Positions 9,803 to 21,036 are shown, counted from the stretch's first letter. The stretch is DNA of 64,000 bases from Lucinisca nassula (GCA_963580285.1 OY757019.1:58424587-58488586); one strand, 5' to 3'. Notes: a model not told the origin generated them from the sequence alone. Numbers and translations: made by a program.

Positions 9803-10344
9803 TTTGATTTGTTGTTTAACGTCCCCTTCAATACTATTTAGGTCATTTCGGAGACGTTGCATCCAATTATGTTGGGCATTGAGCTCCTGTCTCAATCACG
9901 CCGGCCTCGATAGCCCAGTCGGATGCGCGTCTGACTGGTGATTAGCGGGACGCGGGGTTCGATACCTGCCGGGGTCGGCAACATTCTTTCATGGAGTTTG
10001 ATCATGAAATATTTTCTACGGTCATTCTCTCCATTTCGCTGATTCAAGAAGGGCAGAAGTTGTCAGTTTCTTGCGAAAGAATATGCTCTGTACTGGTTAA
10101 CTGCTTACGTATAAGCCTGCCCAAAAAGTGTGGATAGATAAACTGACCGGCCGAAAAATGACCTAAATTAGTGTAGACTGGTCCGTTAAACTCAAATACA
10201 AACAAACAAACAAACATCTCAATCCCTGTCGCACATTGACGCGCACGACTTTGTTTGGACAGGCTTAGACCTTCTAAACGGTTTACCAGTACTCTCAGCT
10301 CATGCAGCCAAATCTATTTCTCCAAACCCCAATGGGCGGGGGCC
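9803..10344 (-). mobile_element. SINE-like type 3, split by SINE type 2
   Basis: Parts 9803-9897 and 10217-10344 belong to one minus-strand copy (GTTTAACGTCCCCTTCAA on the left, CCCCAATGGGCGGGGGC on the right). Confidence 0.75.
9898..10216 (+). mobile_element. tRNA-derived SINE, type 2
   Basis: Complete plus-strand copy with head GCCTCGATAGCCCAGTCGG, box B GGTTCGATACC, and tail ending in CAAACAAACAAACAAAC. A candidate target duplication TCTCAATC is at 9890-9897 and 10217-10224. Confidence 0.85.
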
Positions 10345-10426
10345 AGGATGTATATCTGAATCTGCCTGGTACTCCATACATCTCAAGTATAGTATAATGA
10401 ATATGTATATATGTTAAGACTATATA

Positions 10427-10598
10427 CAGTGGAATTCTGCTATTAAGACCACCTAAAATTAAGACTAATTCTGCTTTAAAAAAGCTTATTTAGAAGGGTG
10501 CAGTTATTCTTTCTTCGTGAATTTAGCACACAATGTCCTCTGGTCAGGGACCACCTTTGGAACTGTTCAAAAGTGGTCTTAATATAGGAATTTTACTG
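10427..10598. mobile_element. MITE family C
   Basis: Ends CAGTGGAATTCTGCTATTAA and AATTTTACTG with TA on both sides (10425-10426, 10599-10600). Arms carry AAGACCACC and its complement. Confidence 0.8.
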
Positions 10599-10600
10599 TA

Positions 10601-10950
10601 TAACCATGTGCATTTTTCTCTAGAAAGCATGCACGGATTGCCCGTTTGGATCATTATAATCTTACGTCCGACTTTCAGTGTTCTTAGGCGCGCAGTCCTT
10701 ATAGAGGTGATTCCAGAGGGGCAGGATACGTTGGCCGGAATTTCCAGATCTTACGGCTGGTTCCGATATTTAACTGCACACGTGGCGGGCGTTCAGCGTA
10801 TGGCATCCGTTGCTTTGGAAGCCTTACGGGCTGAAAAGGCGGTCCTTTTGACTGGCCATCATCTTCCAGCGATGATGAGGACCTTGAAGATTTTTACATT
10901 AAACAATCACGTGTCTTAGGGAGAAATCAGTAAAAAAAAGCTTTGGCGAT
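10601..10950 (+). other. Unidentified core of the foldback element
   Basis: The only GC-balanced part of the foldback element. An open frame runs through it and stops at 10917-10919, but its first part is family C MITE. Another frame gives an acidic run SSSDDEDLEDFY near 10860-10895. I recognise no family. It could be a decayed remnant of coding DNA captured by, or original to, the element. Confidence 0.3.
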
Positions 10951-10951
10951 G

Positions 10952-11345
10952 ATTTATGGATATCCATAATTCGAATTATGGGTATCCATAAATCGATCTG
11001 AATTATGGATATATATATTAATCGATCTGAATTATGAATATTCATAAATCGAATTATGGATATCCATAATTCGAATTGTGGATATCCATAAATCAGAGGA
11101 ATAATGGATATCCATAAATTGAATTATGAATATCCATAAATCGAATTATGGATATCCATAAATCGAATTATGGATATCCATAAATCGATCTGAATTAATG
11201 ATATCCATAAATCGAATTATGGATATCCATAGTTCTATTTATGGATATCCATAATTCGAATTCTGGATATCCATTATTCGGCTGATTTATGGATATCCAT
11301 AAATCGAATTATGGATATCCATAATTCGATTTATGGATATCTATA
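10952..11345. repeat. Right palindromic minisatellite arm
   Basis: About 18 copies of ATGGATATCCAT separated by AAATCGAATT or AATTCGAATT, longer than the left arm. Confidence 0.9.
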
Positions 11346-11385
11346 AATACGGATTAAATAGTAAAACGGCGCCCCATAAACTTCT

Positions 11386-11432
11386 TCTTCTTCGTCGTCT
11401 TCTTCTTCTTATTATTATTATTATGATTATTT
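11386..11432. repeat. (CTT)n/(ATT)n microsatellite
   Basis: CTT repeats followed by ATT repeats, directly after the target duplication of the foldback element. Confidence 0.75.
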
Positions 11433-11614
11433 TCTTTTAAACTTGACTTACCTGCAAACTGTATAGTTAGAGGAAGATGGGATTTGTTTGCAAAGCCATA
11501 CACTCAGTGAGGCGATTCCAGATTGTGGACATTAAATGAGACGGTTCTGGGAGGTTTCTAAAGGGAAAGCCTGCTCTTAGAGCGCACGGAATATTACAGC
11601 CAGTCAACCAAACA

Positions 11615-12060
11615 ATCAATGGTGAGCTTATACTATGACTGGGCTCCGTTGTCGTCGTTTGTCACCATTTTCAAATTCTTCTGTGAAACTTCTGGGCCGA
11701 TTTCATGAGATAAGGGAACTCAATAGTTCAAAAGGTCCGGGTCACATGGCCAAGATGGCCGCCATGACAATGTATGGTAAAACTTTAAAAATCTTCTTCT
11801 CTGGAACCGGGGACCGATTCCTTCAAATGTGGGAAACCGGCGCATCATAATTTATTCAAATGATGACCCAATTTATGTCAAGGTCAAATCTGATCGCATA
11901 TTCTTCTTAATGGGAAAAAGTGGAATTCTTGTAGTTTTGAGAAACTATTGTAATCATTGAGTTTTAAGTATATTTATGCAATCAACTAACTGTCAATGAG
12001 TAACTGAAACCACATGCTGATCAAAGGTCACTGTCACTCATTCACCTTAGACCAAGGCCA
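11615..12060 (+). repeat. Family E, single degenerate unit
   Basis: Retains GGTCACATGGCCAAGATGGC, CTTCTTCTCTGGAACC and the GTCAAGGTCAAAT block of the 459 bp unit. Confidence 0.7.
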
Positions 12061-12064
12061 CTCA

Positions 12065-14040
12065 GATATCAGAATTTTTATCCCCCGACCGAATACGTTC
12101 GTCCGTCCGTCCGACCGTAGACAAAACCTTGCGATGGTCATAACTCGAACACCCTTTGGGATACATTGATGGTACTTGGCACAATTGTTCATAAGGCTAA
12201 GACGGCATGTCGTGGACAAGAACCATAACACCTTGTGCCATATTTTTTCAGTTATCTCCCCTTCCGATAAAATAGAATGACTACCTTGTGATGACCATAC
12301 TCCAATACCCTTTGAGATATATTGATGGTACTTTACACAGCTGTTCACAAGGCTGAGAGGGTGTGTCATGCAAAAGAACCACAACTCCGGATAAGTTATC
12401 TCTCCGTCCAATAAAATAGAGTGACTACTTTGTGACGGCCGTATCTCGAACACCCTTTGAAACATATTGATGGTATCTAGCACAATTGTTCACAAGTCTG
12501 AGGTGGTGTGACATGCGCAAGAACCACAACTCTGGATGCTATTTTTTTAGTTATCTCCCCTTCAAGTAAAATAGAAGGACTGCCTTGTGATTGCCATAAC
12601 TCCAAAACCCTTTTAGACATATTGACGGTACCTGGCACAATTTTTACAAGGATGAGCGGACGTGTCATGTGCAAGAACCACAACTCTGGGTGCCACAGGT
12701 TTTGATTTGTCTCCCCTTCCAATAAAACAGAGTGACTACATTGTGATGGCCACATAGCCAATACCCTTTGGGATATATTGATGGTAACTGGCACAGTTGT
12801 TGTGGCTGAGAGGGAGGGTCATGCACAAGAACCATAACTGTGGATGTCATGGTTTTTAGTTATCTCCCCTTCCAATAAAATAGAATCGCTACCTTGTGAT
12901 GGCCACATCTCCAATACTCTTTGTTTGTTTGTTTGTATTGAAGTGTAACGCCCACTCAACACTATTGAGGCCATTTTATGAGACGGTCAGTTTACCTATC
13001 CACACTTTTGCTGGGCAAGCTTATACGTAAGCGGTTTACCAGCAGAGTGCACAGTCTTTCGCCAGAAACTGACAAGTGCCCAACTTGATTCAGCGACCGC
13101 AGAAAAGATTTCATGATCAATCTCCACGAAAGAATGTTGCCGACCCTGACAGGTATCGAACCCGCGTCTTCCTGAAAAAAAAATCAGACGCGCACCCGAC
13201 TGAGCCAATGCGCTTTGAGATATATTGATGGTACTTTGTACATTTGTACATGAGATTAAGGAGGCATTCATGAGCAAAACCATGACTCTGGGTGATCCAG
13301 TTTTTAGTGATCTCCTCTGACAATATAATCTTGTGATGATCATAGCTTCAATACCATTTGAGATATATTAATGGTACTTGGCGCAATTGTATACAAGGTT
13401 GAGACGGCGGGTCATGCCTAAGAACCACAACTCTGGATGCTTTGGTATTTGAGTTATGTCCCCTTCCAATCTTCAAATATAACAGTATGACAACCTTGTG
13501 ATCGCCTAATTTCCAATACCCTTTGAGACATATTGATGGTATTTGGTACAGATGTACATGGCGTATCATGTTCTGAGTGCCCTGGTGTTTTAGTTATCTC
13601 CCCTGACCATAACTAAAGTACTCTTTAAGATATGTTGATCGAACTTTGCACAATTGTATACAAGGTATAGAAGGCATGTCATGCGCAAGAACCACACATC
13701 TAGGTGCTGGGGTATTTGAGTAATCTCCCCTTCCAATATACCAGTATGACCATTTTGTGATCACCATATCTCCAGTTCACTGTTTGCGACATATTGCTGT
13801 TATTTGGTACAGATGTACATGAGGTTAAGTAGGCGTGTTATGCGCAAGAACCACAGTTTTGAGTGCCCTGTTTTTCTAGTTATCTCCCCTGACAATACAA
13901 TCTTGTGATGGCCATAACTCCATTACCTTTGGGATATATTGTTGGTACTTGCCACAGTTGTTTTCAGGGTCGAAAAGGCATTTCATGTGTAAGAACCACA
14001 ACTCAGAATACCAGTACTTTGTGCATTGGAAATCTTGGAT
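12065..14040 (+). repeat. 155 bp tandem array (family F)
   Basis: About eleven diverged units. Anchors ATTGATGGTA fall near 12164, 12321, 12466, 12621 and 12777, then continue after a SINE insertion to about 13930. Units share CTTGTGATGGCCATA, AATACCCTTTG, AAGAACCACAACTC and TTATCTCCCCTTCC. The repeated long open frames on the minus strand follow from the repeat and carry no known domain. Confidence 0.85.
12924..13204 (-). mobile_element. tRNA-derived SINE, type 2, inside array F
   Basis: Minus-strand copy with TTTG-repeat tail at the left and tRNA-like head at the right. The duplicated target is the array's own CCAATACTCTTTG (12911-12923) and CCAATGCGCTTTG (13205-13217), 11 of 13 identical. 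Confidence 0.9.
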
Positions 14041-14189
14041 CTTCATCATGTTGAGAAACGATCCTTAGTATCATTAAGTTAAGATAGTCTCAATCAAAAT
14101 TACATATACAAATCCTGCAGATAATGCAGCAATATATTATGTGCTAACTAGACTAAGTGTATTTTAATTGCGTTGCACTTTCTATTTGT

Positions 14190-14576
14190 GAACAATCTTG
14201 TGAAGGCTATTGGTCGGTGGATCTTACTATCTTTTAAAAACTGCTGTGCAAATGGAAGCCAAATTTCACACAAAGCCTTTATGGAATGGGGGAAATGAAA
14301 GACTTTCTTTTTATTAACTGGTCCTGGTCTTATGACTAAGATGGCCACCATGACCATATATGTTAAACTTCTTCTCTTGAACCAGTGGGCCGATTTTCTT
14401 GGAAGTTGGTATGCGGCATTGTGGACCTAGGCTAATCATAGTTTATTCAAATAAAATGGACTCTGGCCTACGTTGACCTTGACCTTATTTCATCAAGATC
14501 TCATATATGCTTTTGTGTATATATCAAACGTAGAAATGGTTTTTGTTTTCGGAAACTCGAATTGCCTGTGACCTTA
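14190..14576 (+). repeat. Family E, degenerate
   Basis: TATGACTAAGATGGCCACC, TCTTGAACCAGTGGGCCGAT and GTTGACCTTGACC blocks identify a diverged 459 bp unit. Confidence 0.65.
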
Positions 14577-14645
14577 AATAAAAATCAAAAATGAGTTCCT
14601 TTAAGAACATTCATAAGAAAGAAGATGGGCCATACTACGTAAAGT
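14577..14645 (-). repeat. Family G fragment
   Basis: Begins at the same AATAAAAATCAAAAATGAG terminus as the fragment at 826, supporting that sequence as a true element end. Confidence 0.7.
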
Positions 14646-14926
14646 GTTCATACATGCAGTAATCTAAATGAGTAAATTGAAGGTCAGTATCGCTGCTTTA
14701 CCTTGGATCAAGGCCGTTCAAGTATCAAAATCAAATCTGATTTTTAGAAAAAAAAGGAAAGAAACAAATAAAATAAATAAATAAATGAGCCGACGCTTAA
14801 CAAAACCTACAATAAGACGGGTGTGACCAGCACAGACTCAAATCAATCTGCGCGACCATCCAATATGACAAGACCTTATGCTTATGTCTCTTTGCATATA
14901 TAGATATTAGCCTGTAGTAGGTACAT

Positions 14927-14993
14927 GCGATCAGCGAGGACTCTGATTTGACTGCGCGAATGCGCAGGGTGATCTTAGTCTTCGCTGGTCGCT
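14927..14993. repeat. Short hairpin, 67 bp
   Basis: GCGATCAGCGAGGACT pairs with AGTCTTCGCTGGTCGC across a GC-rich loop. A similar hairpin lies at 19320-19384. Confidence 0.6.
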
Positions 14994-14999
14994 CAACAC

Positions 15000-15325
15000 T
15001 TCTTGTAGATTTTATCATGCGCTGGCTCAAATAAAACCCTGGGCAAATTGAAACCAAACTTTCATATAACTTTCATAGAAATGACTCATAGTGTAGTTTA
15101 TTTTTCGTGTCCTTTGGGATCATTGATTCCATTGTCGATTTTTTAAAAATATTTGATGGTCACTAATGAGGCCTAAATGGCCGAGACTAGCTGGTCTGGT
15201 CCGGAGGACATATGGTGTATTCCTTACTTCCAAAGGATAACCCTTTCTAGAACATATTCGTATAATGAGGGAACGATAGTTTATTCATATGGTCCAGGTC
15301 ACGTCGCGAAGATGAGCCATTGTGT
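15000..15325 (+). repeat. Diverged families E and G
   Basis: 15060-15240 matches the G unit (CATAGTGTAGTTTATTTTTC, GATCATTGATTCCATTGT, GGTCACTAATGAGGC). The flanks match family E. Confidence 0.6.
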
Positions 15326-15327
15326 GT

Positions 15328-15599
15328 TTGTTTGATTTGAGGTTTAACGTCCCCGTCAACACTATTTCGGTCATTTTGGAGACGCTGCTTCCAATTTTGT
15401 GGAACTTCTACCCAACATTGAGTTGCAAAGACATCTCAAGCCCAGCCGCCGTGTGGAACCAAAGTGTTTATTTGCACAGAAGTCCGACTCGCACCACTTT
15501 GCCCGGGCAGGATAAGACCTTCTAAGCGGTCGGTTTCAGCTCTACTTGGAAGCACCATGCAGCTCAATCAAACTCTCCAAGCCCAAATGGGCGGGTCAT
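15328..15599 (-). mobile_element. SINE-like type 3
   Basis: Minus-strand copy from TTTGATTTGAGGTTTAACGT to CCCAAATGGGCGGG; moderately diverged. Confidence 0.75.
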
Positions 15600-16287
15600 A
15601 TATGGTACAAACTCTTATAATCTTCTCAGAAAGTGAGTGACCGATGACTTTGAAACTAATGATGTAGCATTGGGAACTTAGACTGTAGCACATTTGTTGA
15701 TATGATGACCTTTGGTTGGCCTTGGCCTATTTATTCTAGGTCAAATTTTGTCAAGTATGCTTTTAAAATGAAAACATATGACATTGTTAAATTTTCAAAA
15801 AGTATTGTTGCCTGTGGATTGTAAGTTTAGTACTAGTATATGCAAGCAGCGAAACAAGTAAAATAAGCTGTGTGAGTACTCAGGTTCAAGATCACTCTTT
15901 GACCTTCGTCCAAGGTCACTAAGATATCAAAATGAAGGAAATTGAAGCCAGATTTCAAATCCAGCCTTTATGGGATGGAGGATGGTCCAGGTCACATGAC
16001 CAAGATAGCCACCGTAATCATATTTCGTAAAACATCCTAGACAAAACAACAACAACAACAAAACAACTCCCTTGAAATCAGTGTGTGTATTGCTTGAAAT
16101 TGGAAAGTAGCACTGTGGACTCGGACCCTTCGTATTTTGTTCAAATGATGACGCTGGATCATCAGCCTTGACCCATTATATGCCAAAGTCAATTTTGGTC
16201 ACTTGTCATTTCGAATTGGAAATAGTGGAAATTGTTGATTGTGAAAAACGTTTGTTGTGTGTGAACTTGGTAAATAAGCAAATAAAG
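15600..16287 (+). repeat. Family E, two degenerate units
   Basis: Repeated GGTCACATGACCAAGATAGC, TTCAAATGATGAC and CTTGACC blocks show tandem units with heavy decay. Confidence 0.65.
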
Positions 16288-16292
16288 CTGCA

Positions 16293-16522
16293 ACGGACCT
16301 CCGTGGCTAAGTGGTTAAGAGCGCTGACTCTTAAACATTAGGTATCTCACCGCTGTGGTTCGAGCCTGGCTCGGGACACATGTGAGACGCCAAGTTCTGC
16401 AACGGAAGGTCAGGTGGTTTTTCCCCGGGTACTCCGGTGATCGCCCACCTCTGATTAACGATCGGCTCGATATAAGTGAAATAATCTTGAAAGGACCGTA
16501 AAACCAAAACTAAAAAAAAAAC
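16293..16522 (+). mobile_element. tRNA-derived SINE, type 1
   Basis: Complete copy (CCTCCGTGGCTAAGTGG head, GGTTCGAGCC box B, ATCTTGAAAGGACCG tail with poly-A). CTGCA at 16288-16292 and 16523-16527 is a possible target duplication. Confidence 0.85.
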
Positions 16523-16886
16523 CTGCATGAGTACCAAAGGTCAAGGTCACTCATTGACATTGGTCCAAGGTCACTCAGATATCCAAATATACATCGTTTG
16601 AAAAAAAAAAAAAAAAAACGCTTGGCAAATTTATATCAAAACAGAAGTGGAGGCAATGATCAATCTAGCCTCTATGGGGTTGGAGAATGAAAGTCTTATC
16701 ATGGGATCTGGCTCACATTACCATTGTCACATTACCATGTCAATAGATGGTAAAAACTTTTGAAAGCCTTCTTCTTTGGAACTGAATGCAGGCTGACCCT
16801 GAAGCTTGATATGTACCACTGGGGACATGTATGGAAATATGGCAGACAGTGGAATTATAACTCATCTTAGCATGTTGTTGAGCTTA
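16523..16886 (+). repeat. Family E, degenerate
   Basis: Contains GGTCAAGGTCACTCATTGAC and GCCTCTATGGGGT. A 21 bp scrap of Penelope pseudo-LTR end (AGAAGTGGAGGCAATGATC) is embedded at 16642-16662. Confidence 0.6.
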
Positions 16887-16891
16887 TAGTA

Positions 16892-17173
16892 TCGCATTAC
16901 GAAAACACGCCTATACAAATTCATTGCCAAGTTTTTGGCCAAAAAATAGACATTTTAAGATGAAAAATTGTAATAGTTTTCTTATTTCTGCTCAAAACAT
17001 AGATTGCGGGTACTCCATAGAACCGCCTCGACGAGGCGGTTCTATCGAGTACCCACAATCTATGTTTTTGAGCAGAAATAAGAAAAATAATGTATACCCC
17101 CTTAAACCCCAGTTTTACTATACAAAAGTGGGGTATGATGGGGTCAAAATAATATACGCATGTTCTCGTAATG
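16892..17173 (+). mobile_element. MITE family A
   Basis: Full-length copy: CATTACGAAAACACGCCTAT, central GAACCGCCTCGACGAGGCGG, and end CATGTTCTCGTAATG. Confidence 0.85.
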
Positions 17174-17400
17174 GTAGGGTCCGTTGTCATCTGTCATACG
17201 TCTGCATTTCGAAACATGTTTGAAATCACTGGGATAATTGAAGTCAATTTTCATCCGAGTCTCCAGTGGGTTATGAAATGAAAATTTGTTCAAATGGTCC
17301 AGGTCACTTGACCAACATGGCCGCCATAGACATTGTATGGTAAAAAAACATTTCAAAGGTTTTCTCTGGAACTCCATATGCACTCAGCACTCAGGTGAGC
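17174..17400 (+). repeat. Family E, degenerate
   Basis: GGTCACTTGACCAACATGGC and TTTTCTCTGGAACTCC blocks. Confidence 0.6.
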
Positions 17401-18051
17401 AGTTAAGTTCCTTTTGGTGTTCTGGCTTATTTATATGCCAAGCTGCAACTTGTTAGACATATGCATATTTGGTATCTAATTATGGTTAATATATGACCCG
17501 TAACATGTTTTGCAGAAAACCGTTAACGTCATCAGTGCTTTACACGATATGGATCAGCTAGTTTCGGCCAATTAGGTCTCATCAGTGACCCTCAAATATT
17601 TCCAAAATTCCACAATTGCGAGGTTGCAGGCACAGCATTTTGTAAGATTATCTTCCTTGATCCGCCATTAAGGAGACACCAGACAGTAAAACTCGCTGTT
17701 TTTAACAAAGTAATCCGAAAAGCGTGATTTTTATCAATGCTTTATAAGACATGGGTAAATTTTAAAATCGCAGTTTTTAAGAAAGACATCCGATATACGT
17801 ATCTCCGCCTACAATAAACAAGTGTTGTGCATAAACGTAACAGTATATCTGATGACGTCATTTTCCAGGTTCGTCGAAAAGAGCTGTGTTAATATCGTTT
17901 TTCGAGTTTTAATTGAACCCTACCTTAAAAGTGTGTTAAAATTCATGTTTTTTTTTTTGTTCTTTTTTTTTGAAAAACACATTAAAACATTGATGCCATC
18001 ATTTAGACTTTACATTAATATTTAGTTTCAAACCAAATATTCGCATCACGA
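17401..18051. other. Diverged family G and unassigned AT-rich DNA
   Basis: 17560-17620 matches the G unit on the minus strand (TAGTTTCGGCCAATTAGGTC, ATCAGTGACCCT). I see nothing recognisable in the remainder. Confidence 0.5.
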
Positions 18052-18192
18052 ATTATGATGAGGCGGTTCTAACGAGTACCACAATCTTTATTTTGAGCAG
18101 AAAAATGAAAAATATCACAATTTTTCGTAATAAAATTTTGTTTTCGGCGAAAAATTTACTGTGTATTTGCACAGGTGTGTTTTCGTAATGGT
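18052..18192 (-). mobile_element. MITE family A, half copy
   Basis: Only one arm of the foldback remains, from GATGAGGCGGTTCTAACGAG to GTGTGTTTTCGTAATG. The break is in the palindrome centre. Confidence 0.75.
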
Positions 18193-18892
18193 CTGCATAC
18201 CATGTATGTCTGGTAGTGTCTCTATAACACTTTGTAAACTTCCTTTTTCGACTGATAATTTATTTGCAACGGATATGTTTTCAGGGTAGATAAATCTTTT
18301 GAAATTGCTCTCGTTCTTTTAATACTACCTTTTTATGGATCGGGTGATCACTGAGCACGTTTAGTAATGCCGACTGGCTAGATCTTTCAATCAGCGCCTT
18401 GCAATCGCTACGATTTCATAATTACCTGCCGGTTATCACTTCGGTCGCCACGGTCTCCACCAAGCTTCCATTCAGACAAAAAACAATCTTTCATAGATGG
18501 CCAAGGGAACTCTTGAGATGGTCCATGGAGCACTCAACGATATCATATACCGAACATCTCTAAGTGATCCTTTAATGAACGTTAACTTTAGCCACCCAGG
18601 GCTCTTTGGTAGTTCGTTGAGAGATCATTTCCCAGTGCCGTTATAAGATCTCTATGAATGTTGGCGGGTATTGTTTGATATTACAACGAGCAAACTCTGA
18701 TCACCAAGACATCTGCACAGAACAGGAAATCGTCGTTTCGAGGACTTGACAGATCTCATAGGTCGGAATATGTTTGGCTCACGCAGTGTTACCCAACGAT
18801 CAGACCACTAACTGAACTAAATAAATAAATAAATCTGATAGAGCCCTCTAATCCGCAGTTAGCTTCTTCAACAAAACTGAATCCCAAATGTT
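18193..18892. other. No recognised feature
   Basis: No ORF of note, inverted repeat or known repeat body. GC is somewhat higher around 18360-18500. Confidence 0.45.
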
Positions 18893-19062
18893 GGGAAAGA
18901 GGTTTTATAGCCAATTGGCCATTTTGTTGGCTTTCCGCTATTCATGTTTCCATTAGGGTCTGGTTGTTTCGTGTTAGTGTTTCGTTCCCTTTAGTGTCTC
19001 TGATGGGAGGTGTTGGTTAATTGTATCGATTCCTGATCATTGCCTTCACTTCTATTTTAAAC
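18893..19062 (+). mobile_element. Penelope pseudo-LTR, 5'-truncated
   Basis: From AGCCAATTGGCCATTTTGT to the recurrent 3' end CATTGCCTTCACTTCTATTT. Truncated at the 5' side, as expected of a target-primed retroinsertion. Confidence 0.75.
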
Positions 19063-19319
19063 ACATTGCAAACCTGATCAGAGAAACGCAGTTATTGCAG
19101 ACAGAACTATCTGCGCAAGCTTTGTAAAATCATATGAGCTGCCTCCACACCAGCTAAACAACGAGTCAACCTTGACCATACAGTAACTTAAACGACACAT
19201 GGAAAAATGACCCTTTACCTCGTCCGATATGTTTTTCAAATGCGCATGCGCTGAAAATTGATAGAACTAGACACAGGACTTCTTGAGCGAAGTTTCCTCA
19301 AAGTCTCCTCTAGATGTTT

Positions 19320-19384
19320 GCGAGCAGCAAAGACTCAGGTGAATGTGCGCTTATGGGCAGTCTCACCCGAGTCTTTGCTGCCTG
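19320..19384. repeat. Short hairpin, 65 bp
   Basis: GCAGCAAAGACTCAGGTGA pairs with TCACCCGAGTCTTTGCTGC. Similar stem sequence to 14927-14993. The surrounding 19063-19600 holds nothing else I recognise. Confidence 0.6.
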
Positions 19385-19599
19385 CTTATGCGAAAAGTAC
19401 CCTTTTTACATTAGCTTGCTCAACTAAGAAATGCCGGGTGAGGATCATATGGTTACTATTTTATATTCAAACATCCAGCCTCGCACACGAAGCGTAGGGT
19501 TGCTGTTTAGTTTTCACGTTATCCGTCCGAGCATAAGGCCAGTTTCCTGTTTGATATATTGGGAAGGAATCGACGGATTTTGATCAAAGTTTGGAGTAT

Positions 19600-19730
19600 C
19601 TCGCTTGGAATAGATCCTTTGCTTATTTATACTCCGGAAATAGGCTGTGAGTGCTTGTAACAACCGCCTAACTGAGTAACCCACAAAATATGCCTTTAAG
19701 CAGAAATAAGCACAAAAATATTTCCCCATG
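19600..19730 (+). mobile_element. MITE family A/B, degenerate
   Basis: GTGAGTGCTTGTAACAACCG and AAGCAGAAATAAGCAC show a decayed foldback centre. Confidence 0.45.
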
Positions 19731-19756
19731 TCAACCTCAATTAATTCGACACCCTC

Positions 19757-19805
19757 CTATCAGGGCTTGGAGAAATAGATTGGGCTGCATGATGCTTCCT
19801 TTGGA
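19757..19805 (+). mobile_element. SINE-like type 3, head fragment
   Basis: GGCTTGGAGAAATAGATTGG then GCATGATGCTTCC matches the 5' part of type 3. Confidence 0.6.
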
Positions 19806-20069
19806 TTCTGGCAAAACTTGCATGGTTACATCACTCGGACTGGAGAAACAGCCATAAGGTTCTCATGGCATTGGCCTTATCTTCAAGGCACCCCCCCCCC
19901 AACTAAACTGTACATTTTGGGCACAAACAATGGTTTGTCTGGACGAAGCGATGAACTTTGATCAAATTTGGTACAATACATATTATTGCAACCTAGCAAA
20001 TATTATTTATTTAGAATGGATTTATTATTGGTGCAAGAAAGACGCACATTTTATGATGAATATTTATCG

Positions 20070-20278
20070 AGTTTGTACTTATTCTGACTCCAAACATAGA
20101 GTGAGGGTGCTAGTTAGAACCGCCTCGATGAGGCGGCTCTAACGAGTACCCACAACCTATGTCTTAGACCAGAAATAAAAGCAAATATTGTCTACCCCGT
20201 AAACCCACAAAAATTGTCTACCCCGTAAAATGGGTTTCAGAGGGGGTGTTCCGATTTCACGGACTAGTTAACGTGATG
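20070..20278 (+). mobile_element. MITE family B
   Basis: Central GAACCGCCTCGATGAGGCGG with CACAACCTATGTCTTAGA arms, ending ACGGACTAGTTAACGTGATG. It has an internal short duplication of AAATTGTCTACCCCGTAAA. Confidence 0.7.
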
Positions 20279-20408
20279 TACCGAACATAAATATTGAGGT
20301 TGGTCACCATTATGTATGGTTTACATTTACCGGAGAAGTATCTGTATTTACATGCTGTGGGATGATCTTCAATGAAGAAAATATACAAGTGACCGATTAA
20401 CTTCAGTA

Positions 20409-20410
20409 AA

Positions 20411-20504
<94 letters not shown>
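20409..20504. repeat. (ATCT)n microsatellite
   Basis: About 24 uninterrupted tetranucleotides. Confidence 0.95.
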
Positions 20505-20505
<1 letters not shown>

Positions 20506-20819
20506 AACCGATCGACAAAAAAATGATTTTACCAAGAGCGGGTTCGATGTTAGAACCGCGGTCACTGACCTGTGACTAAAGTAAGACCAAACTGTATTTT
20601 TGCTTTGAGGAAATGACGCCAGACAGATTGGTTCGAACCATGGTTGACTGGTTCCCAGATTTACCTAAAGCGCTGCAGAACACAAGAACCATTAATTTCT
20701 TTCGTAGGCATTGATTGGTTGTTATAATGACGTAGCGGGGAGGTACAATAAAAGTAACAGCAACTTAACTAAATTAAACTTGATTGAACTTCCTAAAACT
20801 AAGCGTAATATCAATTAAA

Positions 20820-21005
20820 GAATCACGAGAACAAAAGCAATATGATTAATCAATTAATCAAACCGTCTGCAATAATCAATTAATTAATCAATCCCTCAGT
20901 TCTCCGAAAAAAAAAGAAGCATTTACTTTCAACCAATCGTTCAATCAGTTTATTGACCGATTAGTCAACATTTTGTCTATCAATCAGACAGTCAATTATC
21001 AAAGG

Positions 21006-21036
<31 letters not shown>

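Larger units (their letters stand above)
9402..11377. mobile_element. Foldback transposable element, 1976 bp
   Basis: The ends ATGGGGCGCCGTTTTACTAT are inverted and identical for at least 47 bp (9402-9448 against 11331-11377). An 8 bp target duplication AAACTTCT lies at 9394-9401 and 11378-11385. Both arms continue into arrays of the palindrome ATGGATATCCAT spaced by AATTCGAATT. The centre holds nested SINEs, a family C MITE and a short unidentified GC-richer segment. An 8 bp duplication is usual for hAT, P and related superfamilies; no transposase is recognisable. Confidence 0.85.

Noticed and set aside
10533..10919. 128-codon ORF as a transposase of the foldback element
   Set aside because: Its first part is a family C MITE and no catalytic or DNA-binding motif is visible.
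12034..12794. 149- and 105-codon minus-strand frames
   Set aside because: They lie entirely in the diverged 155 bp array and repeat the same peptide pattern (SQGSHSILLEGEI) because of the tandem units.
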